Positions 1-9,112 of a stretch of DNA of 64,000 nucleotides are shown here, piece by piece. Source of the DNA: JAJDTT01 sp965116695 (GTDB taxonomy: Bacteria > Acidobacteriota > UBA6911 > RPQK01 > JAJDTT01). The translations under genes and the position numbers were made by a program. Every line of letters starts with the position of its first letter. The stretch's first letter is position 1. Where the stretch lies: contig OZ220706.1 in the NCBI GenBank assembly GCA_965116695.1, positions 2,976,001 through 3,040,000 on the forward strand. The letters are read 5' to 3'. Under the pieces are notes generated by a model. That model ran no database searches, was not told the origin of the DNA, and saw only the letters and a program-made list of their open reading frames with translations.

Positions 1-191
1 GACGCTGGCGCGACGCCCTCGCCGATCTGGCCCGGCTGCAGGATGCGCAGACCCGTCATCTCGTCGACGCAGGAGGCGCAGGGGCAGGCCAGCCTGAGAT
101 CCCGCGCCGGGTAGAGGCTCTCGTGCCCGTCGCTCCAGGTGATGGCGACGTCGTGCTGATTGGCCCGGGTGATCCGGCGAGGAATGTTCAA
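1..191 (-). CDS. DUF971 domain protein (C-terminal part outside window)
   Basis: Partial gene running off the left edge; 63 codons are visible. The reading frame gives ITRANQHDVAITWSDGHES, then a PARDLR segment and CPCASCVDEMTG, the signature of the DUF971 / gamma-butyrobetaine-hydroxylase-like N-terminal domain, in which the cysteine cluster binds zinc or iron. I place the start at a TTG 14 bases after the mrp stop because no ATG or GTG is available in frame. DUF971 genes commonly sit beside mrp, so a role in Fe-S or metal handling is plausible; this is inferred from context, not proven. Confidence 0.75.
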   Translation of the reverse strand, partial: MNIPRRITRANQHDVAITWSDGHESLYPARDLRLACPCASCVDEMTGLRILQPGQIGEGVAPA

Positions 192-205
192 GGAGTCCCT
201 TGAGC

Positions 206-1285
206 CTAGAAGGCGATCTGGATCTCCTGATTCAGCTCGCTGGACATGTTGCGGATGCTGATCTGCGCCGCAAGGTTCTCGGCGACGCTCACGAAGGACC
301 GGGCGGCCGGCGACTCGGGAGCGTCCAGAACGATGGGGCGTCCCCGGTCGGACTGGACTCGAATGTCGGTGGAGAGGGGGATGTCACCCAACAGCGGAAG
401 CTCCAACTGCTCGCTGACCCGCTGCGCGCCTCCATCTCCGAAGATGGCCTCTCGTGCGCCGCAGCAACCGCAGACGTAGTAGCTCATGTTCTCCACCATT
501 CCCAGGACGGGACAGTTCAACTGGTTGAACATGATGATGGCCTTCTGCGCCACGTTCAGAGCCACATCCTGGGGGGTTGAGACCACCACCGCTCCAGTCA
601 GGGAGATCTTCTGGCAGAGGCTCAACTGAACGTCCCCCGTACCCGGCGGGAGATCGATCACCAGATAGTCCAGCGCTCCCCACTGGACCCCGCCCAGAAA
701 CTGGCCGATCATCTTGTCCAGCATGGGTCCCCGCCAGATGACGGCCTTGTCGCTGGGGAGGAAAAAACCCATGGAGATGACGCCCACGCCATACTGCCGA
801 AACGGAAGGATGCGGTTCCCGGGCGCCATGTCCGGCTTGCCGGAGATCCCCATGAGAGTGGGTATGCTGGGCCCGTAGACGTCGGCGTCCAACAAGCCGA
901 CCCTGGCGCCGCTCCGGGCCAGGGCCAGGGCCAGGTTGGCGCTGACGGTCGACTTTCCCACTCCGCCTTTTCCGCTGGCCACGGGGATGACGTTCTTCAC
1001 GTCGGGCAGCAGGGCGGCCCCGCGCGATCCCATGGACGATCGGACCTGCGCCGTCATGGTGACGTGGGCTTCTTCGATTCCCGGCAGCGCCAATATGGCT
1101 TGCCGGGCCTGCTCCTGCATCAGGTCCTTCACCGGGCAGGCCGGCGTCGTCAGTTCGATGGTGACGGCGGCGGCCGGACCACAGAGCTTGACCTCTTTGA
1201 CGAACCCCAGCGAGACGATGTCCCGCCGGAGGTCCGGGTCCTGAACCTTTTTCAGCGCGTCCAGAATCGCCTGCTTGTCGCTCAT
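206..1285 (-). CDS. mrp: Mrp/ApbC-type iron-sulfur cluster carrier ATPase
   Basis: 359 aa, the usual length for full Mrp. An N-terminal MIP18/DUF59 domain (about residues 4-80) precedes a ParA/MinD-like P-loop domain. The deviant Walker A GKGGVGKST is at 105-113, DADVYGPS follows, and a C-terminal CGCC pair supplies the cysteines that bridge a [4Fe-4S] cluster in the dimer. The family assembles and delivers Fe-S clusters to apoproteins in the cytoplasm. It is followed 14 bases later by the DUF971 gene, a common pairing. An ATG start with GGATG/GAGAG upstream is used; a TAGAAT element at 1338-1343 could be its -10. Confidence 0.95.
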   Translation of the reverse strand: MSDKQAILDALKKVQDPDLRRDIVSLGFVKEVKLCGPAAAVTIELTTPACPVKDLMQEQARQAILALPGIEEAHVTMTAQVRSSMGSRGAALLPDVKNVIPVASGKGGVGKSTVSANLALALARSGARVGLLDADVYGPSIPTLMGISGKPDMAPGNRILPFRQYGVGVISMGFFLPSDKAVIWRGPMLDKMIGQFLGGVQWGALDYLVIDLPPGTGDVQLSLCQKISLTGAVVVSTPQDVALNVAQKAIIMFNQLNCPVLGMVENMSYYVCGCCGAREAIFGDGGAQRVSEQLELPLLGDIPLSTDIRVQSDRGRPIVLDAPESPAARSFVSVAENLAAQISIRNMSSELNQEIQIAF

Positions 1286-1373
1286 CTCTCACATCCAGTC
1301 GTTGTGCGTCATTGGCCAGTCGAAACTTCGCGCCCACATTCTACACGCCTCATCCAATCCGCGGCGCGCCTGG

Positions 1374-2351
1374 TCACTGACTGAACTCGACGAAGATCCT
1401 TCCCGGAATCCGCCGCGTGAACATCCGGACTTCGTGCGACCCGTCCTCATCCCGGCCGTCCGACTGGTAGTACAGGACGTAGCGGCTCTTCATCTCCTCG
1501 ATGATGTCCCGGTAGATCTGTCGCAGATCGAGGAAGGCGTCCGAGAAGATGGTCCGCCCTCCATAGCGGCGGGTCTGGTCCAGAAACCGGTTCTGAGACA
1601 CGACGAACCGGTGAAAGGCACGGCTGATGTCGCTCCGGACCGGCGCCTCCCGGTCGCCCAGTTCCCGGCGGTAGTTCTGGATGAACTGATTGGTGTAGAT
1701 GATGGGGTAGACGGTGATTCCCTCCTGCCGCGAGATTCGGATCATCTCGCGGAAACTGGCCCGGCTGGCGGTATCGATTCCGTCGCTGATCAGGACGACC
1801 ACCTTCTTGCCCGATCGAGAACTGAGGATGTTTCGGCAGACCCAGATCACCGAATCGTAGAGAGCCGTCTTGCCGTCGCTGGAGACACGCGCCATCAGCG
1901 CCCGGATATCCTCCGGTCTCTCGTCCCAGTCCAGAATCAACTCCGGAGTTCGGGAGAACCGGACCACGGCTGCGCTCTCGTTCTCCAGCCCGCGGAAGAA
2001 GTCGATGGCCGTCTCCACGGCATTCTTCAGCAGGTCCTGGAGGCTCCAACTGGTATCCACCATGACCGCCACGTTGATGGGAACCTCCTGCTCTTCAAGC
2101 AGGGTGATGTTCTGGGGCCGGCCATTTTCCATCACCACGAAGTCGTCTTTGGAGAGATTGCGAATCAGGTGACCACGATCGTCACGAACCAGGAAGGTGA
2201 CCCGGATGTGCTCCACCGCCATCTCGACTTCGACTCTCGAGATACCGGCGCCGTCAGCTTTTTCCTTCGGAGCGGCATCTTGAGCGGCAGCGGAGTGAGG
2301 AACACCCAGAGCCAAGAGACTGGTCGCGATCCAGATGGTGCGCCTGAGCAT
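1374..2351 (-). CDS. VWFA-related secreted protein (Acidobacteria-type)
   Basis: 325 aa. Residues 1-24 form a signal peptide ending at an AAAQD-type cleavage site. About residues 40-90 carry the small beta domain typical of the VWFA-related Acidobacterial family (VTFLVRDDRGHLI, then DDFVVMENG). A von Willebrand A fold follows with a MIDAS motif DTSWS and a later DGIDTAS loop, so metal-dependent protein binding is expected outside the cytoplasm. The exact ligand is unknown. The family is strongly associated with Acidobacteriota, which makes this the best taxonomic clue in the window. It is divergent from the small membrane protein at 2490, with 138 bases between them. Confidence 0.88.
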   Translation of the reverse strand: MLRRTIWIATSLLALGVPHSAAAQDAAPKEKADGAGISRVEVEMAVEHIRVTFLVRDDRGHLIRNLSKDDFVVMENGRPQNITLLEEQEVPINVAVMVDTSWSLQDLLKNAVETAIDFFRGLENESAAVVRFSRTPELILDWDERPEDIRALMARVSSDGKTALYDSVIWVCRNILSSRSGKKVVVLISDGIDTASRASFREMIRISRQEGITVYPIIYTNQFIQNYRRELGDREAPVRSDISRAFHRFVVSQNRFLDQTRRYGGRTIFSDAFLDLRQIYRDIIEEMKSRYVLYYQSDGRDEDGSHEVRMFTRRIPGRIFVEFSQ

Positions 2352-2437
2352 TGGGAAACCTCAAGATAGCTCACCGGCCCCTCAAATGCGAACCGGAACC
2401 GGCGGCCGCGGCCCCGTTCCCGGGTGCGGCGCGGGCG

Positions 2438-2459
2438 TTTCACCACGGACTGGTAAGCT
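2438..2459 (+). promoter_or_regulatory. Repeated promoter block, copy A
   Basis: TTTCACCA followed by CGGACTG, one base, and TAAGCT. The TG-N-TAANNT portion is an extended -10 element; predicted transcription starts about seven bases later and the gene starts at 2490. The whole block recurs upstream of five other gene starts in the window. Confidence 0.6.
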
Positions 2460-2489
2460 ATCCAGGTCAACGGGAGCAAGTGATCCGCC

Positions 2490-2993
2490 GTGAAATACGC
2501 CAACCAGATCAACACCGCCCTGGTCGTCGCTTCGGCCCTGTTCGTCGTCTACATTCTGACTCAGACCTATTGGAGCACCGATCCGGCCGAGGAAATCGTG
2601 CGGCCCATACGCCAGGACGGGCGGGCGGGCGAGAGCCCCTCGCCCGAGGTTTCGATGCCCGGCCCGGAACGCCGGAGTCCGGCGACCCGGAGGCTTCCTC
2701 AGTCCGAATCGGAGACGGCCCCGGTCGAGCCCTCGGCCACGAGTTCGGCCCCCCAGGCGGCGCCACGCAGATTGGCGCCGACTCCATCCCGGACGACGCC
2801 GTTGAGCCGATCCCCGGCTTCGAGGACGTCCCTGGTTCCTCCCGTCACGTCCCCCTCCGGCAATCGTCCGGCTCGACCCGTGATCCGGCCTCCCCGGAAT
2901 ATCGTCCCCGAGGAAAAACGGCAAACCGGAGAGCCGGCGCCCACTCCTCCCGTGCGGTCGTCCGCCCCGGAACAGCGGCTGCCGGGGCCTTGA
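2490..2993 (+). CDS. Small membrane-anchored proline/serine/arginine-rich protein, unknown
   Basis: 167 aa from a GTG preceded by GGGAG. One hydrophobic segment (about residues 8-25, NTALVVASALFVVYIL) is followed by a low-complexity tail rich in Pro, Ser, Arg and Glu, so it is probably a single-pass membrane protein with a disordered tail. No known domain is recognised. Support for a real gene is the membrane helix at the right place, the ribosome site and the promoter block 31 bases upstream. Against it, the tail could be a chance open frame in GC-rich DNA, and long frames exist on the opposite strand. Confidence 0.5.
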   Translation: MKYANQINTALVVASALFVVYILTQTYWSTDPAEEIVRPIRQDGRAGESPSPEVSMPGPERRSPATRRLPQSESETAPVEPSATSSAPQAAPRRLAPTPSRTTPLSRSPASRTSLVPPVTSPSGNRPARPVIRPPRNIVPEEKRQTGEPAPTPPVRSSAPEQRLPGP

Positions 2994-3024
2994 CATCGAT
3001 TCATCGCCGGAAGGCCACCTCGAT

Positions 3025-4371
3025 TCAGCCTTGCCGGAGGGCCTGGACCGGATCGACCCGGCTGGCACGATTGGCCGGGATGAATCCCGAAAGCAGGCTC
3101 AGCCCCACCGCAAAACCGATGGCGCCGGCAACCAGCCAAAGTGGATAGGCGAAGAGGTCGGGCGGATTCAGAATATCGTGACTCTGGAAGTAGCGGTCGA
3201 TGAACACCGTGGCGACTCGAGTCAGTGTCCAGCCCGCAAGAAGGCCCATAACGCCGCCTGAAAACCCGATCAGACCCGCCTCCGCCAGAAAAATGCGGCG
3301 CACGTCCCGGTCGGTTCCTCCGATGGCCTTCATGATTCCGATGACCTGGCGGCGCTCCATGACCGAAATGATCAGGACGTTGGCGATGCCCAGAGAAGCG
3401 ACGAGCATGGCGATTCCGCCCAGGACGCCAAGGACCACCTCCAGCACCAGAAAGGCCTCCTGAATCCGTTTCATCTGGTCGACGATGGCGAACGTCGCCG
3501 CTCCCCACGACCGGACTTCCTCCCGGACCCGGTCCAGACTCACCAGATCCGCCACTCGCACGTCGACGCTGTCGTATTCCCGTCCCCGCCCTTCCTCCAG
3601 AGAGGTCAGACCGGACAGGGAAGCCATCCCGCTCGCGTTCTCCTTCCAGAGCCGCCGTGCCTCGTCCAGGGGGACGACCACACCCCGGAAAAACGGATTG
3701 GTCTGATTGGGGAGCAGGCGCGGCAGGACGCCGACGACCTGAAAGTCGAGTCGAACCGTCTCGAACGGGAGGTCCCCCTCGGTGACGTCCGGCTTGAGAC
3801 GATCGGTCAGGAGTTGGATGGTCTTCCCCACCGCCTGTTCCGGGGGCTCGAAGCCCAGCCTGCGGGCCACCCGGCCGGTGAGGACGATCTCGGCGCCGCT
3901 GGTGCCGGAGAGAAACCGCCCGTGAGTAATCTTCGAATAGGGGGACAGGGGAGCCACGTGCGGACCGGCGCCGCGAACCCGGGTCAGGTGAACCTTGTCC
4001 CCGTGTTCCAGGCGAGCCGCGAAGCGTATGTCCGGTTGGACGCTCACGACACCATCCAGGGCGGCGACTCTCCGGACCAGGTCCTCGTCCAGAACCGGCC
4101 GGGCGCGGGAGCCGGCCGTATTCGGATCCGGGTCAGAATCGCGAAATCGCCTGAAGCTCTGGGCCCGGCCGGGCCCCAGGATCTGGAAGGAGGTGAAGAC
4201 CTCCCGAACCTCCAGGTTCTCGACGGTCTGCTGGCGCAGCCCGGCTCCGAAGCTCACCAGGGCCACCAGGGTGGAGATGGCGATCAACACCCCCAGACAG
4301 GTCAGAACGAAGCGGAGGCGCGCCTGTCCGATGTTGCGCCAAGCCATCTGCAGGACGTCTCTCCAGGGCAT
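3025..4371 (-). CDS. MacB/FtsX-type ABC transporter permease
   Basis: 448 aa. An N-terminal membrane helix (RFVLTCLGVLIAISTLVALV, about 17-36) precedes a large periplasmic MacB-like core domain (about 45-270). Three C-terminal helices follow in the FtsX domain, with the conserved METR-like stretch MERRQVIGIMKAIGG. Such permeases use ATP hydrolysis for mechanical work at the inner membrane (efflux of peptides or macrolides, or lipoprotein handling) rather than classic import. The start is the ATG overlapping the ATPase stop by one base (TAATG), so the two are translationally coupled; a longer upstream extension would lie inside the ATPase gene. No adaptor or TolC gene is adjacent. Confidence 0.88.
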   Translation of the reverse strand: MPWRDVLQMAWRNIGQARLRFVLTCLGVLIAISTLVALVSFGAGLRQQTVENLEVREVFTSFQILGPGRAQSFRRFRDSDPDPNTAGSRARPVLDEDLVRRVAALDGVVSVQPDIRFAARLEHGDKVHLTRVRGAGPHVAPLSPYSKITHGRFLSGTSGAEIVLTGRVARRLGFEPPEQAVGKTIQLLTDRLKPDVTEGDLPFETVRLDFQVVGVLPRLLPNQTNPFFRGVVVPLDEARRLWKENASGMASLSGLTSLEEGRGREYDSVDVRVADLVSLDRVREEVRSWGAATFAIVDQMKRIQEAFLVLEVVLGVLGGIAMLVASLGIANVLIISVMERRQVIGIMKAIGGTDRDVRRIFLAEAGLIGFSGGVMGLLAGWTLTRVATVFIDRYFQSHDILNPPDLFAYPLWLVAGAIGFAVGLSLLSGFIPANRASRVDPVQALRQG

Positions 4372-5096
4372 TATCGTTCTCCCGGGTTTCCGTTGCCGGC
4401 GGCGGCACGATTCCCCAGCCTTTCTTCCCGGAAGAGGCGGCCGTCCCTCAATTCGATCACGCGCTCCAGGCATTCCCTCCAGAGATCCTGCTCATGGGTG
4501 ACGCAGATCACCGTGCGTCCCTCCTGGTGGAGCCGCTTGAAGATCTCCAGGATCTCGCTTCCGGTGGTGCTGTCCAGGTTGCCGGTGGGCTCGTCGGCGA
4601 GCAGAAACTGGGGGTCGTTGGCAAGAGAACGGGCGATGGAGACCCGTTGCTGCTCGCCGCCGGAGAGCTGGGAGGGTATGTGGTCCATCCGGTGGGAGAG
4701 GCCCACGTTATCCAGCAGGGTTCTGGCCTTATCCGAGCGCGCGCCGGGGCCCAGTCCGGTGAACGCCATGGGCAGTTCCACGTTCTGGAGAGCGGTCAGG
4801 GTCGGAACCAGGTGAAAGAACTGAAAAACCATTCCCACGGTGTGCTGGCGATGATGAGCCAATTGGTCCGGACTCAATTGCGCAAGGTCCCGGTCGCCGA
4901 TCCAGAGCGAGCCGGAACTGGGGCGGTCCAACCCCGCCAGCAGGTTGAGCAGGGTCGACTTCCCGGAACCGGAGCGGCCGACCACCCCCAGAAACTCGCC
5001 CGGGAAGATTTCCAGGGAGATTCCATCCAGGGCCCGGACCACCCGCTCGCCCATGGGGTAGTCCTTGGTCAGGTTCTCGATTCTCAACGACTCCAC
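4371..5096 (-). CDS. ABC transporter ATP-binding protein (MacB/LolD-like)
   Basis: About 241 aa from the GTG chosen here. The ATPase shows Walker A GRSGSGKST, Q-loop VFQFFHLVPTLTA, signature LSGGEQQR, Walker B FLLADEPTGNLD and the H-loop VTHEQD, all in MacB/LolD family form. It powers the permease encoded immediately downstream with a one-base overlap. A longer frame reaches a TTG at 5174, but those extra codons have much lower G/C in third positions and no match to family N-termini, which normally begin just before IENLTKDY. The substrate cannot be told from sequence. Confidence 0.88.
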   Translation of the reverse strand: MESLRIENLTKDYPMGERVVRALDGISLEIFPGEFLGVVGRSGSGKSTLLNLLAGLDRPSSGSLWIGDRDLAQLSPDQLAHHRQHTVGMVFQFFHLVPTLTALQNVELPMAFTGLGPGARSDKARTLLDNVGLSHRMDHIPSQLSGGEQQRVSIARSLANDPQFLLADEPTGNLDSTTGSEILEIFKRLHQEGRTVICVTHEQDLWRECLERVIELRDGRLFREERLGNRAAAGNGNPGER

Positions 5097-5234
5097 AGCG
5101 CGCGTATTGTGACCGATTTCGGCTCGCCGTGCCCGGATTTTCTCGGCAGTGCCTGTCGCGGCGCCGGACGGCAATGCCTAAAGCGGCGGCGCAGACTTGC
5201 AAGATTTCGCCCGGTGGTCCAGCATCTTAGCGCC

Positions 5235-6095
5235 ATGAGACGCGCCGGTGCCGCCCTGGGGCTGTGGGTGGCCTTCGCATTCATTCAAGCTCCCGGGTCG
5301 AGCCGGGTCCTGGAACGAAAGGACCTCCCGTACCACGAAGGGCCCGGCGCTCACGCCAGCAAGCACCGGCTGAACCTCTACCTTCCGTCTGCAAGCGATG
5401 GGCATCCGGTGCTGGTGTTCGTGCACGGCGGTTCCTGGAAACGGGGCGACAAGGATGGCTACGGGGGGGCTTACGGCGCCATGGGCCGGAGCCTCGCCGC
5501 CGAGGGAGTCGCCGTCGCGGTGATCAACTACCGCCTCACCCCGGAGGTGCGCCATCCCGAGCACGCCCGGGACGTGGCGCGAGCCGTCAGTTGGGTCCAC
5601 AAAAATGCCTCGATGTACGGATGGAACGCCCGGAAGATCGTTCTCGTGGGGCACTCGGCCGGCGCTCATCTCTGCTCCCTGACCGCGCTGGACGCCACCT
5701 ACCTGAAAGAGCACGGCCTGACCCCGGATGTCATCGGCGGGGTGGTGGGCGTCAGCGGCATTTACGATCTGACCCGGCTCGGGGTGACCGGACAGCTCCT
5801 GTTCCAGGATGTCTTCGGCGTCCGGGATGAACAGCTCCAGTCCGCCTCTCCGGCATTGCGCGTGCAGGGCAAACCGGCGCCTTTCCTCCTGCTCTATGCC
5901 GATAAGGACCTGCCCACGTTCGACTATCAGACGCGGCGTCTCGAGAGCGCCCTCGACAAATCGGGAGGAACGGTTCGGAGCGTGGAGATACCGGACCGCA
6001 ACCACAGGAACATCATTTCCGGACTGGGCCGCAAGGGCGATCCGGTCCGGGAGGAAGTGCTCCGCTTCCTGAAGGAACTCTTCCCCTCCGGATAG
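5235..6095 (+). CDS. Alpha/beta hydrolase (BD-FAE/HSL-type esterase)
   Basis: 286 aa. An N-terminal hydrophobic stretch (about 3-20) suggests export. The hydrolase fold shows the oxyanion motif HGGSW at 64-68, nucleophile Ser141 in GHSAGAH, Asp223 in YADKD and His257 in DRNHRN, a complete catalytic triad. The family hydrolyses short acyl esters, including carbohydrate acetyl and feruloyl esters, or acts as kynurenine formamidase; the substrate here is unknown. It is divergent from the ABC operon. The gene at 6107 follows after 11 bases and is probably co-transcribed. Confidence 0.85.
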   Translation: MRRAGAALGLWVAFAFIQAPGSSRVLERKDLPYHEGPGAHASKHRLNLYLPSASDGHPVLVFVHGGSWKRGDKDGYGGAYGAMGRSLAAEGVAVAVINYRLTPEVRHPEHARDVARAVSWVHKNASMYGWNARKIVLVGHSAGAHLCSLTALDATYLKEHGLTPDVIGGVVGVSGIYDLTRLGVTGQLLFQDVFGVRDEQLQSASPALRVQGKPAPFLLLYADKDLPTFDYQTRRLESALDKSGGTVRSVEIPDRNHRNIISGLGRKGDPVREEVLRFLKELFPSG

Positions 6096-6106
6096 CCGCC
6101 GGCACC

Positions 6107-6700
6107 ATGACAGCCACATGTCCGATCCTGCCCGGCCGCCTCCTCTGGTCGGGAGAACACTGGATCTGCTTCCTGCGTGCGCCCGGAACCGGCAAGGACA
6201 CGGCCCGGGTAAGCCTCTACCGGTCCCACTACAGCCCCGCAGGCGAGGGGCACGCGGCGTTCGTGTCCCTTCCCGGAGGGTTCCAGGCGGTCCTGACCGA
6301 CAACCGCGCCTTTCTGGAGTTCGTCCGGAAGACCATGTTTCGAGGGAAGGCGCCGCCCTTCGGACGCGACCTTCCGGTCGTGGATGCCGTATTCCGCCGC
6401 GGCGGCGAATTGAGCGAGTCCCCGTCATGGACTATGGAGACTCGCGACCATCATCTGGATGTGACCTGGACCCGGCTGGAGCCTCCCAACGTGGCGTACC
6501 GGGGCGATCCGGAACTTCAGAGCCGGAGACCCGTCTTTACGGTTCTCTTCTTTTGCCAGGGCGCGCGCGTTCTGCTGGATGGACACCGCATCGGCGGAGC
6601 CCCCTACTCGCGAAGCATCTGGAGGGAAGCGCTGGGAGGCGGAGACCGGAGTTCCTGCGTCTTCGCCATCGCAGAAACCATGATCCGGCCCCCCGATTGA
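6107..6700 (+). CDS. Conserved hypothetical protein
   Basis: 197 aa, starting 11 bases after the esterase stop, so likely in the same transcript. No membrane segment or signal peptide is seen. The composition is globular (mixed beta-type, for example HLDVTWTRLEPPN and VFTVLFFCQGARVLLDG), which favours this frame over the overlapping arginine/proline-rich +1 frame at 6118-6729. No family is recognised. The link to the esterase is positional only. Confidence 0.6.
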   Translation: MTATCPILPGRLLWSGEHWICFLRAPGTGKDTARVSLYRSHYSPAGEGHAAFVSLPGGFQAVLTDNRAFLEFVRKTMFRGKAPPFGRDLPVVDAVFRRGGELSESPSWTMETRDHHLDVTWTRLEPPNVAYRGDPELQSRRPVFTVLFFCQGARVLLDGHRIGGAPYSRSIWREALGGGDRSSCVFAIAETMIRPPD

Positions 6701-6798
6701 ACGGATCGCCGATGGTTCGCGGGAGGTGAACCATTTCGATCCGGTGACGGTCTAAATTGTTAAGAGCCCCATGGTGTACACTAACGGGAAACCTGATC

Positions 6799-7326
6799 AT
6801 GATACCTAGACTGGTCCTGATTGCCCTCTTTCTCCTCCAACCCCTGGCTGGCGAGAAGAAGCCCGATCCCGGGTCGGCCAAAGGGGCCGCAACCGTCGAA
6901 AAGACCGGACTCTTCAAAATACACGGGTTCTCTCTGGGAGCCGGAGCCGGCTACAGCCGGTTTCGCTACTATCCCCCGTTCGGCTATTTCCCCTACTACT
7001 CCTACTGGGGCAGGTACCCGTTCCACCACTTGACCGGCGCCTGGGCCTATCCCGATTTCTACCATCCCGCGTACTTCGCGGGTTACGGACGAACCGCCCG
7101 GGGCGGCCGCATCAAGTTGAAGACGGAGTACAAAGAGGCGAGTGTCTACCTGGACGGCGCCTTCGCCGGCTTGGCCAAGGACCTCAAGGATATCTGGCTG
7201 GAACCGGGCGTGTACCAGTTGAAGGTGGAACCCGAACGGCTCGCGCCCTTCGAGATCCGGGTCTACGTGCTGACAGGCAAGACCGTGCGGATTGAACCCA
7301 GATTCCAGGAAAGCTCCCAGGAGTAG
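6799..7326 (+). CDS. Secreted PEGA-domain protein
   Basis: 175 aa. Residues 1-17 are a signal peptide (IPRLVLIALFLLQPLAG). A Tyr/Phe/Pro-rich, probably surface-exposed segment covers about 45-95. The C-terminal half is a PEGA domain, recognised from the pattern LKTEYKEASVYLDGAFAG and a following LEPGVYQLKVE. PEGA domains are small beta folds of exported proteins, often bound to the cell surface. I chose the ATG at 6799 because it opens the signal peptide directly; an in-frame start at 6757 would add 14 unrelated residues. The next gene starts three bases after the stop, so they form an operon. Confidence 0.8.
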   Translation: MIPRLVLIALFLLQPLAGEKKPDPGSAKGAATVEKTGLFKIHGFSLGAGAGYSRFRYYPPFGYFPYYSYWGRYPFHHLTGAWAYPDFYHPAYFAGYGRTARGGRIKLKTEYKEASVYLDGAFAGLAKDLKDIWLEPGVYQLKVEPERLAPFEIRVYVLTGKTVRIEPRFQESSQE

Positions 7327-7329
7327 ACT

Positions 7330-8085
7330 ATGAAGAAGTCGATTCAAATCCTTTCCGTTGCCCTGCTCTCGGTAAATCTCGTCCTCCCCAATTCCATGGG
7401 AACTCGTCCGTTGAGCAACGCCGGGAAGTATCCCGCCTCCGTCGAGAAGGATGCCTACAGCCTGGGCGCCCGGTTGCTCAGCGAGAAGGAGGTCCTGCAG
7501 AACTTCGTCACTCCCCTGAAGGACAAGTACGTCGTGGTGGAAGTGGCGATGTACCCCGGCATCAACGACATCGAGGTGGACAACCGGGACTTCGTGCTCC
7601 GGATTGACGGTTTCGAAAGGTCGTTCCGTCCCCAGGAGCCCAGCCGGATCGCCATCGGCCAGCAGCGGACGACGACCAAGCCGGCCAGACGAGTCGGCAT
7701 CGTCCCGTACGGCAACATCGAATACGAAAGGGGCCGTGGCCACTACCCCGATCATCGGCGTTTCCCCAGGCGCAGTGACCGGCGTGACGTCGAGGACCCC
7801 GACTGGGATCGCCGCGATCGCGATCGGAACTACGGCTACGGCGGCCTCCGGACCGTGGTGGGGGTCGGCGTCGTGCTCGACCGTCAGCCCCAGCCTTCCA
7901 GCGACCAGGATCGGTACGTCATGGAGACGGAACTGCACGACAAGAGTCTTCCACAGGGTTTCGTGGGATCGCCGGTCGCCGGCCACCTCTACTTCGCAGT
8001 CGGCGAGTACAAAAAGAAGGCGGGACACCGGCTCGAATACCGCGGAAACGGGGAATCCGTCACCGTGGTCCTGCCCACCAAATAG
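7330..8085 (+). CDS. Secreted hypothetical protein with charged Arg/Asp-rich linker
   Basis: 251 aa. Residues 1-23 form a signal peptide. A beta-type domain (about 45-105, with KYVVVEVAMYPGIND and RDFVLRIDGF) resembles the exported unknown domains common in Acidobacteriota. A highly charged Arg/Asp/Tyr linker (about 130-165) follows, then a second beta segment with YFAVGEYKKK near the C-terminus. It is tightly coupled (three-base gap) to the PEGA gene, so the two probably act at the cell surface together. No enzymatic motif is visible. Confidence 0.72.
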   Translation: MKKSIQILSVALLSVNLVLPNSMGTRPLSNAGKYPASVEKDAYSLGARLLSEKEVLQNFVTPLKDKYVVVEVAMYPGINDIEVDNRDFVLRIDGFERSFRPQEPSRIAIGQQRTTTKPARRVGIVPYGNIEYERGRGHYPDHRRFPRRSDRRDVEDPDWDRRDRDRNYGYGGLRTVVGVGVVLDRQPQPSSDQDRYVMETELHDKSLPQGFVGSPVAGHLYFAVGEYKKKAGHRLEYRGNGESVTVVLPTK

Positions 8086-8181
8086 AACGACCCGGCCCGG
8101 CAGTCCGGCGGCGCACTCGCGTCCCGTCTCCGGGCTTTCCCCTCTCGAATTCTTCTTCATGCCGGATTTCGTTTTTCTTGC

Positions 8182-8190
8182 TGGTAGGAT
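8182..8190 (+). promoter_or_regulatory. Extended -10 element, leaderless start of the PHP phosphatase gene
   Basis: TGG followed by TAGGAT (8185-8190). Transcription would begin about 8197, which is the A of the ATG of the histidinol-phosphatase gene. No Shine-Dalgarno is present between, consistent with a leaderless message. No clear -35 was found. Confidence 0.5.
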
Positions 8191-8196
8191 TGTGCA

Positions 8197-9081
8197 ATGG
8201 AATCCGTGCCCTGGAAGGTTTCTCTTCACGGCGGACACAGCGGCACCTTCTGCGATCACGCCGAAGGAACTCTCCAGCAGATTCTGGAAGCCGCGGTGGC
8301 GCAGAAGATGGCGGTGTTCGGGATCTCGGAGCACGCTCCCCGCCTGGGAGAACGCTTCCTCTATACCCGGGAAATCGAGTTGGGATGGGACGTTCCCAAG
8401 TTGGAGCGGGATTTTCAAGCCTACCGATCGGCGCTGGACCCCCTGGTTCGCGAGTTCAGTCCCCGTCTGCAGGTCCTGAGAGGTTTCGAAGCGGAGGTCG
8501 TCCCCAGCGCGACCTACGCCGACGTCATGCGCCGTTACCGGTCGGACATGGATTTCGACTACATGGTGGGCTCCGTCCACTTCGTGGGGGAAATCATTAT
8601 CGACGGAGAGCCCGAAGACTTCGAACGCGCCCTGAACCGGGCCGGCGGGCTGCAAAATTTGGCGATCCGTTACTACGAGGGAGTCGCTCGAATGGTCGAG
8701 GCGCTCCGGCCCGAGGTGGTGGGGCATCTCGACCTGATCCGAAAGAACGGCCGGAACTACGGCCGGTTGGATACAACGGCCATCCGGCGGTCGGCCCGGG
8801 AGGCACTGGAGGTGATCCGGCGCCACGGCTGCATCCTGGATCTCAACACGGCCGGATACCGCAAGGGCCTGGGATGCCCCTACCCCGAGCCCTGGCTGTT
8901 GCGGCAGGCCCATGAAATGGGCATCGGCGTCTGTTTCGGCGACGACAGTCACGGGCCCCACCAGGTGGGCGACGGCATCGAGGAGGCCCGCGCCTACCTG
9001 CTGGACAACGGCGTTTCCGAGATCCGGACGCTGGCCAAGGAAGGGGACCGGGTGGTCCGCAGATCGATCCCGCTGCGCTGA
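8197..9081 (+). CDS. hisJ: PHP-family histidinol-phosphatase
   Basis: 294 aa. The N-terminal metal-binding loop reads HGGHSGTFCDHA, followed by GISEHAPRL, the pattern of the HisJ/HisK branch of the PHP superfamily. Later ligands are in GSVHFV, VVGHLDLI and GDDSHGPHQVG. Known members hydrolyse L-histidinol phosphate to histidinol in histidine synthesis, using a trinuclear metal site. No other his gene is nearby, so a different phosphoester substrate is possible. An AT-poor but clear TG-N-TAGGAT promoter ends seven bases before the ATG. Confidence 0.85.
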   Translation: MESVPWKVSLHGGHSGTFCDHAEGTLQQILEAAVAQKMAVFGISEHAPRLGERFLYTREIELGWDVPKLERDFQAYRSALDPLVREFSPRLQVLRGFEAEVVPSATYADVMRRYRSDMDFDYMVGSVHFVGEIIIDGEPEDFERALNRAGGLQNLAIRYYEGVARMVEALRPEVVGHLDLIRKNGRNYGRLDTTAIRRSAREALEVIRRHGCILDLNTAGYRKGLGCPYPEPWLLRQAHEMGIGVCFGDDSHGPHQVGDGIEEARAYLLDNGVSEIRTLAKEGDRVVRRSIPLR

Positions 9082-9112
9082 TTCCACCGGGTCGAAGTTT
9101 ACGGAGTTACCG